In this document: in pieces, positions 56,553 to 64,000 of the stretch
Numbering within the stretch: position 1 is the first letter of the stretch
Layout of the letters: every line of letters begins with the position of its first letter
Origin: an uncultured Oleiphilus sp.
GTDB lineage: Bacteria; Pseudomonadota; Gammaproteobacteria; Pseudomonadales; Oleiphilaceae
Length of the DNA: 64,000 nt
Reading direction: 5' to 3'
Assembly (NCBI GenBank): GCA_913020495.1
Contig: CAJWBJ010000001.1
Span: forward strand, 1 to 64,000
Program-made: the position numbers and the translations under genes
The notes under the pieces: generated by a model
What the model saw: only the letters and a program-made list of their open reading frames with translations
What the model was told of the DNA's origin: nothing
The model's database searches: none

Positions 56553-56577
56553 AAAAGGAGAGCCAAGCTCTCCTTTT
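56553..56577. terminator. Bidirectional intrinsic terminator
   Basis: AAAAGGAGAGC / GCTCTCCTTTT form an 11-bp stem with a 3-nt loop; T or A runs flank both sides. It lies between the converging fbpB and acyl-CoA synthetase genes. Confidence 0.85.
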
Positions 56578-56600
56578 AAATTTCAGTTAATAATAATACC

Positions 56601-58274
56601 TTACTGCCAAATTACCTTCTTACGACTTGAGTACCATTCATCCTGAAGTGGCTTATAAGTATCTTCAATAACATTACGCTTGATTTTCATCGTTGGTGTA
56701 AGGTATTCATTTTCGATACTCCACTGAATATTTACAATGGTCATAAACTGTAATTGCTCATGAGGATCAACAGTGCTGTTCACCTCAGAGATTAACTTAG
56801 TCAAACTTTCATCTAACTCTTTTCTAAACTCAGGCTCAGAATATCTATGGAAAGTTTCATCCGATAACATAATCAAAGCATGTGGTTGAGGGCACTCAGC
56901 ACCCGCTACGCAAACCATTTCGATACACTCATGCCCAATAATTTTGTTCTCAATCGGCGCTGGCGCAACATACTTACCTTTGCTCGTTTTAAACATTTCT
57001 TTTATACGACCGGTAATTTTAAGTCGATTGCCGTTATCAATCTCACCCTTATCACCCGTCAACAAGAAGCCGTCTTCAGTAAAGCTTTCTTTTGTTTTCT
57101 CTTCATCTTTGTAATAACCCATCATATTCGCAGGGCTATTTACTTCAATTTCACCGATTTCAGAAATACGGTGCTCAACACCCGGCAAAGGCTCACCTAC
57201 AAAGCCAACTTTAGATCGACCTGGCATTGAAATATGAGAGTATGCGAAATTTTCCGACATACCATAACCTTCAAGCAATTCCAGCCCTAAATTGCGGTAC
57301 CAGTTTATAATATCAGACGAAAGTGGCGCTGAACCGCTTCCTGCAAACCGGCAGTACTCAAGCCCTAATGCCGTTAGTACTTTCTTCTTAACGATTTTAG
57401 AAACAAACGGTATTTTTAATAAGCGTTCAATCTTTTTAGGTGGCATTTTCTTGAAAATACCCAACTGAAATTTAGACCAGAGACGAGGAACAGAAATAAA
57501 TACTGTTGGCTTCGCTCTGCGAAGATCATCAAGGAATGTATCGAGCGCATCAGCAAAGAAAAGCTGTGCACCAATATGTAAAGAAGATTGCTCCACCGCG
57601 TAACGTTCAAAAACATGCGCAAGCGGAAGATAAGACAACATTCTATCTTTTTGGTTAATATCAAGCGCATCAGCGACACCACTTGCAGCAACACCCATTG
57701 CATAGAATGACAACATGACACCTTTTGGCTGCCCAGTACTACCAGAGGTATATACAATTGTTGCCAATTCATCAGCATCCCGAACAGTATCCTCTTTCAT
57801 TGGCGCATGTTCTGCGACGATATTATCCCAGCTTGGGAAGTCTGTAGGAGGACTTAAAGGATATGATATGCATGGAAGGTCGGCTGGAACACCTGATTTC
57901 ATATGATCCCAGTCATCCAATTTACCAACAAAAAGCACTTTAGACTCACTGTGCTTCAAAATATAGTTCACAGTTTCAGCATTAAGAGTTGGATAAAGAG
58001 GTACAGTGACATGACCAGCCATCCAGATAGCTAAATCATTCATAATCCAATGAGCACAATTTTTTGATAAAATTGCAATATTACTTTTTGGTGGCAAGTC
58101 GAGCGACTTAAGATAGCTTGCCATTCTCCTTGCTTCGCCTACAGCTCTGTTCCAAGTATATTCTTGGATAACTCCATTCCCCATAGGTTGGGTTAAATAG
58201 ATGTCATCGGCTTTTGCTTTTTCCCAGCGGTACACTTGCTCAAGTGGCAACGTAACTTTTTTCAAAGAAGTCAT
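56601..58274 (-). CDS. Long-chain acyl-CoA synthetase family protein (AMP-binding)
   Basis: 557 aa ANL-superfamily enzyme. P-loop-like A3 motif TIVYTSGSTGQPKGVMLS, A5 GYGMSENFAYSH, A7 LLTGDKGEID, A8 RIKEMFKTSKGKYVAP. The short FAA1/COG1022-like form. It forms acyl-adenylate and then acyl-CoA from a fatty acid. Substrate chain length is not readable. It could feed the desaturase/patatin lipid route in this genome, though it is 25 kb away. Confidence 0.9.
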   Translation of the reverse strand: MTSLKKVTLPLEQVYRWEKAKADDIYLTQPMGNGVIQEYTWNRAVGEARRMASYLKSLDLPPKSNIAILSKNCAHWIMNDLAIWMAGHVTVPLYPTLNAETVNYILKHSESKVLFVGKLDDWDHMKSGVPADLPCISYPLSPPTDFPSWDNIVAEHAPMKEDTVRDADELATIVYTSGSTGQPKGVMLSFYAMGVAASGVADALDINQKDRMLSYLPLAHVFERYAVEQSSLHIGAQLFFADALDTFLDDLRRAKPTVFISVPRLWSKFQLGIFKKMPPKKIERLLKIPFVSKIVKKKVLTALGLEYCRFAGSGSAPLSSDIINWYRNLGLELLEGYGMSENFAYSHISMPGRSKVGFVGEPLPGVEHRISEIGEIEVNSPANMMGYYKDEEKTKESFTEDGFLLTGDKGEIDNGNRLKITGRIKEMFKTSKGKYVAPAPIENKIIGHECIEMVCVAGAECPQPHALIMLSDETFHRYSEPEFRKELDESLTKLISEVNSTVDPHEQLQFMTIVNIQWSIENEYLTPTMKIKRNVIEDTYKPLQDEWYSSRKKVIWQ

Positions 58275-58504
58275 GGTGATATCGATAGCCCTATTGTATT
58301 TAGTTTATAAATTCCGTCTTTAATCAATGTAGAGTATTACTTTAAGCACAACATAATAAAAGGTGTTGAGTGAAAAGAACATAACTAATCCAATAAAAGT
58401 GCTAGATATATTGCAACAAATATTAAAATAAAGACTATAAAACCCTTAAAAAACTTAGTACCTTAATAACTGACGGACCATTCCTTTAAAAAACCACGAA
58501 GATT

Positions 58505-58915
58505 ATGCAACAAGACCCGTTCAATGAAAGCAGCAATAAAAGCAATCTTATTTGCAAAAAATGCAAAACAGGGAATATGCTGCCAGCAATCCAGGAAGGC
58601 GAACCAGACTACACTGATCACTTCGTGTGCCAAAATTGCCAGCACCATGACACAATTCCAACCAAAGACATTCTTTTCAACCAAATTCTGACTGGCGTGA
58701 TCGGACTAGTTTTTTCTGTTTATTTATTTATTACACATCTTTCAGGCTTATTATCAGGTATCCAGCATGACAAGATGAAAAATTCACTCCAGGATGGCGG
58801 ACTAACTTTTTTATCTTTAATATTTTTGAGTGGTTTTTCCTATATTTTATTTCGTGCTTACTCAGGCATTAGACATCGCCATGAGTACACAAAAAAAACT
58901 AAGTCTCCTCACTAA
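58505..58915 (+). CDS. Small membrane protein with zinc-ribbon N-terminus
   Basis: 136 aa. Two Cys pairs (ICKKCKTGN about 17-25 and FVCQNCQHH about 41-48) make a zinc-ribbon or rubredoxin-like knuckle, followed by two membrane helices (about 60-82 and 96-118) and a basic tail. No family recognised. The last 4 bp overlap the kinase gene end on the other strand. Confidence 0.65.
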   Translation: MQQDPFNESSNKSNLICKKCKTGNMLPAIQEGEPDYTDHFVCQNCQHHDTIPTKDILFNQILTGVIGLVFSVYLFITHLSGLLSGIQHDKMKNSLQDGGLTFLSLIFLSGFSYILFRAYSGIRHRHEYTKKTKSPH

Positions 58916-60657
58916 TTTATACCAGAAGATTCAAGCCAATCGGCTAAATTTTCAAGTATCACAGACTGAAGCAAGCCCTTATCGTCTTGTAATAACAAGA
59001 CATTCAAGGTTAGAGACAGTACGGTTAAAATCATCACCATAATAAATAACCAGCTTATTTTTTTCTTCGAGTCATCAGCCTTGGTTTCAAGTACAACTGG
59101 AGTCGTATCAACTTGCTTAACGAGCGTTTTTGGCTCTACCACTAAAGGCAACAGCTCTGAGATAATGGATTCTACACTCTGAGGCCGTAAATCTTTGTCT
59201 TTCGATAACATGCGACTAACAAGCTGTTGAAGATCCAAGGGCAGTTTAGTAAAAATCTGCGTCTTAATGACATTACCATCTTTAAAATCTGGCGGGGTTC
59301 CAGTTAAAGCATGGTAAAAGATTGCACCTAAAGAAAAAATATCAGAGAGCTCATCAGTCTTTGTTCCTCTATCGCCGTACCAGTTTCTATCATTGGCTCT
59401 TACTCGATAATGTTCATCCAAACCAAAATCACTCACCTTTACCTGCATATCTGCACTTAACAACACGTTACTAGGCCTTAAGTTGCCATGAAATATTCTA
59501 TTCTGATGCGCAAAAGAAAGACCTCTACACATTTGAGTCGCCAAACTTAAGAATAGCTGAACCTCCATTGGCTGAATCAGCCTATCTTGTAAGCTACCGC
59601 CAGAGATATAATCCATGACAACAATAAAAACGCTGTCATTTTTTGAAGTACCCAGAACATTAACTAGATTAGGGTGCTTTAGTTTATGAAGCATCATCGC
59701 TTCACGATAACCAGCAACAGACTCTGTACGCTTTTTAATCACAAGTAATTTGTGTGACGCCTTATCTTCATAAAGATAAACTGCGCCGTGTTTGTCCTCT
59801 TGTAAAACATCCAGTAAACCAAACTTATTTTTTATTGCAGCTAAACCCTCACCAGCTCGACTAGCCTTATCCTCTGCAATATGCTGACCTTTCATCGCCA
59901 CCAATATTCTTGTTTTTACCTCCTCAACTGATGACGGTCGGTCTTCAGGCGCTTCCGCCAAGCAATCTTTCACAAGAGCGGCAAGTGCAGACGTTACACC
60001 TGGCGTTGATTGAATCAATGAAAAGTCATTTACGGGTAACCGGCCAGTGAACAACTCATGCATGACCACCCCTAAAGAATAGATATCACTTAAGTTACTT
60101 GTTTCTGAAATACCCTGATGCTGTTCAGGAGCCATATAGGCTTCCGTTCCCATAATCAAACGAGTTTCGTCAGGGCCGTCTTCTTTTTCAGCTTTAAAGA
60201 ACGAGGCGATACCAAAGTCTAATAACTTTGCAAATCCTTCCTCATCAATAATTATATTTGCAGGCTTGATATCTCGATGAATGACATCTAATTTATGAGC
60301 GTATGCCACACCTTTACAAATTTGAACAATTACATCGACTTTTTGATTAAAGTCATACAGGCTGTCTCGTATTGCATCAGCTAAATTAACGCCCTCAACA
60401 AACTCCATAACAAAAACAGGCCGCCCCTTACTTGTCATCCCGCGATCAATTACATGAATAATATTCGGATGATTTAGGCGTGCGATAATCAAAGATTCAC
60501 GCTTGAAACGCTTAATAATCGAAGGGTTGTCAGATAACGTGGCAGATAAAACCTTTATTGCAACCGGGCGATCAAGAGAGAGCTGAACCCCTCTATAAAC
60601 AGTTGCCATTCCTCCTTCGCCAATTTTATCCTGATATTCGTAACGACCTTCCTTCAT
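58912..60657 (-). CDS. Tandem Ser/Thr kinase-pseudokinase, tail-anchored
   Basis: 581 aa. First Hanks-type kinase (about 5-255) is complete: GEGGMA 13-18, Lys35, Glu54, HRDIKPAN from 127, DFG 147-149, APE. Second kinase fold (about 278-505): Lys308/309 and DFG 410-412 remain, but the HRD catalytic loop reads HGN (390-392) so the catalytic Asp is Asn, and the glycine loop is weak (QEDKHGAVYL). A single membrane helix at 535-556 leaves both kinases in the cytoplasm with a short periplasmic tail. 12 bp downstream of the PP2C gene. The second domain probably regulates or scaffolds. Confidence 0.9.
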   Translation of the reverse strand: MKEGRYEYQDKIGEGGMATVYRGVQLSLDRPVAIKVLSATLSDNPSIIKRFKRESLIIARLNHPNIIHVIDRGMTSKGRPVFVMEFVEGVNLADAIRDSLYDFNQKVDVIVQICKGVAYAHKLDVIHRDIKPANIIIDEEGFAKLLDFGIASFFKAEKEDGPDETRLIMGTEAYMAPEQHQGISETSNLSDIYSLGVVMHELFTGRLPVNDFSLIQSTPGVTSALAALVKDCLAEAPEDRPSSVEEVKTRILVAMKGQHIAEDKASRAGEGLAAIKNKFGLLDVLQEDKHGAVYLYEDKASHKLLVIKKRTESVAGYREAMMLHKLKHPNLVNVLGTSKNDSVFIVVMDYISGGSLQDRLIQPMEVQLFLSLATQMCRGLSFAHQNRIFHGNLRPSNVLLSADMQVKVSDFGLDEHYRVRANDRNWYGDRGTKTDELSDIFSLGAIFYHALTGTPPDFKDGNVIKTQIFTKLPLDLQQLVSRMLSKDKDLRPQSVESIISELLPLVVEPKTLVKQVDTTPVVLETKADDSKKKISWLFIMVMILTVLSLTLNVLLLQDDKGLLQSVILENLADWLESSGIN

Positions 60658-60669
60658 GTCTTCAATCCA

Positions 60670-61518
60670 TTAAATAAACAAAAATAAAACAATTATTGAA
60701 ATAAATATCAGCATTAAAAGCATCGGCCGACTTTTTAGGTGCTTTAGGTAGGGCCTTTGATCGAAAGGTAAACGGTAAGAAGGCTCCTGAAAATCACTCG
60801 CTTTTATTTCAGGCCTTGTTTCTTGATATTGAATCAGAGAAAAGGTCACATTATCAGGAGCCCCTTCTTCCAACACACGTGCTAATAAATTATCACTAGC
60901 TTCCGCTATCGAACCTGACTCGGTCACTATTTGATAAATTTCCTGCTCCGTAATAACGCCTGACAAGCCATCGGTACACAGCAATAAATAATCTTTATCA
61001 TGCAATTCCCCCAAACTCATGGGCACCTTACTAAGCGTCATTTGCCCTAAAGCCTGCGTCAGTTCATGCTGACCAGAGTGTGCCTGAACCTCTTCTGCCG
61101 TAATCAGGCCGGATATAAATAAGTCATTCGCATGATTATGATCGGAAGAAATCTGGCAAATACCAGCTTGGTCAAGTAAGTAAGCTCGACTATCACCGAC
61201 CCATGCTAACTGGAACTGGTGATACGCATCAAAACGGCATGCGACAATTGTTGTCGCCATTCCAAACAAACTTTCATCACCATCAACTGCCGCCTCAATA
61301 ACAGAGTCTGCATCTATAATGGCTTGAGAAAGTTCACTACCCTGACGAACCTTACGCTCTAAGGTTTGGCAGGCCAACTGGCTAGCGATATCACCATGTA
61401 CGCTACCTCCCACCCCATCAGCAACAACCCAAAGCCCTAAACCTTCGTTGTTAATATAACTATCTTCATTCCTTTCACGAACGATGCCTTGATGACTAAT
61501 TGATTTTGACTCAAGCAT
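60670..61518 (-). CDS. PP2C-type protein phosphatase, tail-anchored
   Basis: 282 aa. Metal-binding and catalytic motifs present: RERNEDS (15-20), VVADGVGGSVHG (32-43), LLCTDGLSGVI, EGAPDNVTF near 234. This is the Stp/PstP/PppA group that reverses Hanks-kinase phosphorylation. A C-terminal membrane helix (PMLLMLIFISIIVLFLFI) anchors it, unusual for bacterial PP2C enzymes, which are mostly soluble. Transcribed directly ahead of the kinase. Confidence 0.92.
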   Translation of the reverse strand: MLESKSISHQGIVRERNEDSYINNEGLGLWVVADGVGGSVHGDIASQLACQTLERKVRQGSELSQAIIDADSVIEAAVDGDESLFGMATTIVACRFDAYHQFQLAWVGDSRAYLLDQAGICQISSDHNHANDLFISGLITAEEVQAHSGQHELTQALGQMTLSKVPMSLGELHDKDYLLLCTDGLSGVITEQEIYQIVTESGSIAEASDNLLARVLEEGAPDNVTFSLIQYQETRPEIKASDFQEPSYRLPFDQRPYLKHLKSRPMLLMLIFISIIVLFLFI

Positions 61519-61875
61519 AATTAACTCAGTTTAATCCTTAACTGGCTTTTATTTTTCCCCTAAAATAAACATCAATTTATATACAAATTTAATGTAAACC
61601 AAGGTTCCATATAATTAATAAGAGCAGTCTTTTGTTTTCAGTATAGCTAAACACCGGAAAAACAGACGGCAAAAAATGAGAATTATAATTTATTCCTCAA
61701 CCTCTTCAAACAACATTCACACCTTAACACCTCGAATACAGCAAAGTTTCAATCAGTTACATAAATATTTGCACACAAATTCGAAGACTAAGCACAAAAG
61801 GCTATACTTTAAAAAAATGGATATATTCAAATATTTTTGTCATCAATTTTCGTAGATTAAAGGGTATATAAATCA
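61519..61875. other. 357-bp divergent intergenic region of the phospho-signalling cluster
   Basis: Very AT-rich region between the PP2C (minus) and FHA (plus) genes, presumably with both promoters. TATACT at 61803 is a possible -10 for the FHA gene without a clear -35. A 59-codon ATG frame at 61676-61855 has no ribosome site and is not annotated. No repeat or RNA structure seen. Confidence 0.5.
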
Positions 61876-62802
61876 ATGTTAAAACTTCAATTCAGGGATA
61901 GACGACGAGAAGCTGTTTGGCTGGTAGATCAAGTATTTACAGTTGGTAAGGCTCCTACAAACAGCCTAATGATCGATGATCAGAGCATCCAGGATTTTCA
62001 TGCAGAAATTCTAAGTAAAGGAAACCAGCTTTCAATTTCAAATAAAGCTTCTTCAGCATCATTATGGGTAAACAATAAACTCGTCGAAGATCAAACGACA
62101 CTAAACGCAGAAGACATCATCAAGTTAGGCGATATCGAATTAGAATTAATTGACCCTAAATCATTATTAAATGTAACAAAAACACAAAAAACCTCTCATA
62201 AAAACCTAAGCAATAGCTGGATAATTCACTCCAAAGCGAGCTGGCTTGAGCAAAACATTTTCCCAATTGACGGAAAAGTAGTCATTGGCCGTGATCCTGA
62301 ATGTGACATAACTCTCCCCTTAGAGCATTTATCACGAAAACACCTTGAACTTGAGTTGAGAAGCGGACATTTATTCATCAAAGATTTAGGTTCATCAAAC
62401 GGCACATTTTTAAATGGGCAAAGAGTAACGGAATCAGAAATCAAAGCTGGTGATAAGATCAAGTTAGACGTACTTACTTTTGAAGTTTCTGGCCCTGCAC
62501 ATGACCCGAATAAAACAATTATTCGAACAGCTCCGTCACCTCAAAAAACCTCACCAGCTCAGGATAAAAAACAAGAAGAGAAGACCTTAGACAAAAAAAG
62601 AATGAATAAACCCTCGCCAACAGGCCGTAAACGAAATATTCATAAACCCGCAAAGAAACGCCTAGCAGCTGAAGGGAAACAAGACTGGATTTCTAATGAC
62701 GAAAAAATAGGGAAACAACAGAAAAGTAAAACAGGTATCGTCATACTTAGCATCTTTTTACTTGCCATACTTGGGCTGGCTATTTTTTTTCTTAAAACAT
62801 AA
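61876..62802 (+). CDS. Double FHA-domain protein, tail-anchored
   Basis: 308 aa. FHA1 (about 8-92) is degenerate: VGKAP lacks the Arg of GR and the SxxH site is altered (SIQDFH). FHA2 (about 134-205) is canonical: IGRDP with Arg139, LSRKH 152-156, DLGSSNGTFLNG 170-181. A Lys-rich linker (about 215-280) leads to a C-terminal membrane helix (284-306). FHA2 should bind phosphothreonine, most simply on proteins phosphorylated by the neighbouring kinase. Divergent from PP2C-kinase. Confidence 0.9.
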   Translation: MLKLQFRDRRREAVWLVDQVFTVGKAPTNSLMIDDQSIQDFHAEILSKGNQLSISNKASSASLWVNNKLVEDQTTLNAEDIIKLGDIELELIDPKSLLNVTKTQKTSHKNLSNSWIIHSKASWLEQNIFPIDGKVVIGRDPECDITLPLEHLSRKHLELELRSGHLFIKDLGSSNGTFLNGQRVTESEIKAGDKIKLDVLTFEVSGPAHDPNKTIIRTAPSPQKTSPAQDKKQEEKTLDKKRMNKPSPTGRKRNIHKPAKKRLAAEGKQDWISNDEKIGKQQKSKTGIVILSIFLLAILGLAIFFLKT

Positions 62803-62843
62803 TGATTTTTTAAAAAAATATTATAAAGGGCGCGAAGTCTAAG

Positions 62844-63659
62844 CTAACGAGCTTGAAGATATTGGATCAATTTAGTTAGCGCCTCAACAAGTTCCCTGAC
62901 AACTAAATCGTCATGTTCGATCATAATCCACATGAGATATGTATTCGCTGGATGAAAAATAGAACAAGAAAATTCACGCTTTGAGCACTCATATCTTAAA
63001 AAAGGATCTAAACCATGAACATCAATTTTACTGGTAGTTAGAGAAGGAAAACCATCTTCATATTTTTTCTCTTGCAAACTCAATTGACCCTCAACGACTG
63101 AAATCGAATAAACTAAACCAGAACGCGCATTGGTTTTTTTTACTCTTGAGCCCGTATAAGCGTGCACAGATAACAAACTATTTATCTGCATCACCAAGGC
63201 ATTCACAGGGTCATTAGTTAAGTATAAGGTTTGAAGTGATTTAATATAACTATCTCGCTGATCACCAGTGATGACGGAGCTTTTTTCTATATCCGGCGAC
63301 AGCTCAGATACCTGAATAGACCGCTGATCATCTAACAAAGTCATTAGCTTAAGTGCTTCTATATAGTACTTGCCTTTATTACTAACCAATACAACATAAT
63401 GTTCGAGATTTTTTTCAGCAACTAAAAAGTGACTAAGCTGGAAATTAACCAAGCCATTGAAATAAAAGAAGTCCTCAGGTCGCTTTATCTCTAACGCTTC
63501 TAGCCCTTTAAGCTGCTCATGCGCGTTATTCCAATCCCCTTTGAGGGCAGATGACTCAATCGCAAGCATCAAGCGAATCGCTTCATGCTCAACAGGTAGG
63601 TTTGTTGCAAACACACTCGCACTGCTGACGAGTAGATAAAAAATAAATATTTTAACCAT
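62844..63659 (-). CDS. Exported protein with helical-repeat-like N-terminal half
   Basis: 271 aa with a signal peptide (1-18, SVFA-T). Residues 25-115 look like TPR-like helical pairs (ALKGDWNNAHEQLKGLEAL, FFYFNGLVNFQLSHFLVAEKNL), while the C-terminal half is beta-rich with two cysteines (YECSKREFSC). Family not recognised. Located in the phosphorylation cluster, converging with the FHA gene; it may be the extracytoplasmic part of the system, which is inference. Confidence 0.7.
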   Translation of the reverse strand: MVKIFIFYLLVSSASVFATNLPVEHEAIRLMLAIESSALKGDWNNAHEQLKGLEALEIKRPEDFFYFNGLVNFQLSHFLVAEKNLEHYVVLVSNKGKYYIEALKLMTLLDDQRSIQVSELSPDIEKSSVITGDQRDSYIKSLQTLYLTNDPVNALVMQINSLLSVHAYTGSRVKKTNARSGLVYSISVVEGQLSLQEKKYEDGFPSLTTSKIDVHGLDPFLRYECSKREFSCSIFHPANTYLMWIMIEHDDLVVRELVEALTKLIQYLQAR

Positions 63660-63684
63660 GTATCTCAGTCATATAAGAAAATTC

Positions 63685-63993
63685 TCAGGACACACAAACA
63701 AGCTTTGCCTCATCAAGCATCGCATGAACAACTTTATCTGACATAATACTTTCATCTATTTCACCCGAAGATGTTTTGGAGGAAGGCATCACTGTAATGA
63801 CAGAATCATCTTCGTTTTCAAGGCTATTTTCGAATGAGCAATTATCTGCCACCACATCAGACCTTTCATCAAAGCTGAGTACATTTGAATTTTCTTTCTT
63901 ATCCGGAATAATCGCTGCAGTTAACTTTGGAGCATCGATTGCATCAATTTTATAGGCATCTATGTTGGCAACAGTTTCATGGTTTGTTTCCAT
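63685..63993 (-). CDS. Small acidic protein of unknown function
   Basis: 102 aa, ATG 7 nt from the window edge, so a longer N-terminus cannot be excluded. Acidic and Ser/Asp-rich (ENEDDSVITVMPSSKTSSGEIDES), no signal peptide, no membrane helix. It is 26 bp upstream of the exported protein gene on the same strand. Its Ser/Thr-rich acidic stretch would suit a kinase substrate, but there is no direct evidence. Confidence 0.5.
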   Translation of the reverse strand: METNHETVANIDAYKIDAIDAPKLTAAIIPDKKENSNVLSFDERSDVVADNCSFENSLENEDDSVITVMPSSKTSSGEIDESIMSDKVVHAMLDEAKLVCVS

Positions 63994-64000
63994 AAAAAAC

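Noticed and set aside
61676..61855. 59-codon ATG frame before the FHA gene
   Set aside because: No ribosome site, AT-driven composition, no recognisable features.
1..64000. CRISPR arrays, tRNA/rRNA genes, insertion sequences, prophage genes
   Set aside because: Read through for repeats with spacers, cloverleafs, transposases and phage modules; none seen.

Overview
The window looks like a chromosomal segment of a marine-type, flagellated gammaproteobacterium of moderate to low G+C (about 40% by eye). The evidence is a monomeric NADP isocitrate dehydrogenase, FolX, long-form QueF, ZapE, a MASE2 adenylate cyclase, a complete flgBCDEFGHIJKL rod/hook operon and several sigma-54 (-24/-12) promoters. 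Genus cannot be fixed from the sequence alone; an Oceanospirillales-like lineage is only a guess. I saw no tRNA, rRNA, CRISPR array, prophage or insertion sequence.

Layout. 0.2-4 kb (minus): AraC-type regulator, secreted lipase-like hydrolase, and an anchored Ig-like protein. 4-5.3 kb: zapE. 5.4-13.3 kb (minus): a nitrate assimilation island with a nitrate/nitrite MFS carrier, a NasT-type ANTAR antiterminator, and nrtA-nrtB-nrtC followed by an outer-membrane porin. The nrtA leader holds a sigma-54 promoter, a two-hairpin ANTAR RNA with A1/G4 hexaloops, and a 56-bp perfectly palindromic terminator. 13.6-15.2 kb: a DUF692/DUF2063 pair without a visible precursor peptide. 15.3-25.8 kb: PhnA-like protein, chemoreceptor, 2OG-Fe oxygenase, icd, folX with a lipoprotein, a PEP-CTERM protein behind a strong sigma-54 site, a lytic transglycosylase-like lipoprotein with an MFS carrier, and a PfkB kinase. 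26-33 kb (plus): xthA, a 7TM-DISM diguanylate cyclase, then a lipid-modification operon (ferredoxin reductase, fatty acid desaturase, patatin phospholipase). 33-45.2 kb (minus): flgB to flgL. 45.2-53.6 kb: nitroreductase, MASE2 cyclase, queF, yadGH, tapT, a degenerate HD-GYP protein and a lipoprotein. 53.7-58.3 kb: fbpAB iron uptake and an acyl-CoA synthetase. 58.5-64 kb: a Ser/Thr phospho-signalling cluster with a kinase-pseudokinase fusion, a PP2C phosphatase, a double-FHA protein, an exported protein and an acidic small protein.

The best candidates for something new are: (1) the phospho-signalling cluster, where kinase, phosphatase and FHA reader all carry a C-terminal membrane anchor and both kinase and FHA exist as one intact plus one degenerate copy; (2) the layered control of the nrt operon; (3) two sigma-54 promoters facing each other upstream of flgB; (4) the operator array and 12-codon coupling ORF of the desaturase/patatin operon; (5) the DUF692/DUF2063 pair lacking its usual substrate peptide. 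All functional statements rest on reading motifs by eye; no database search was run.
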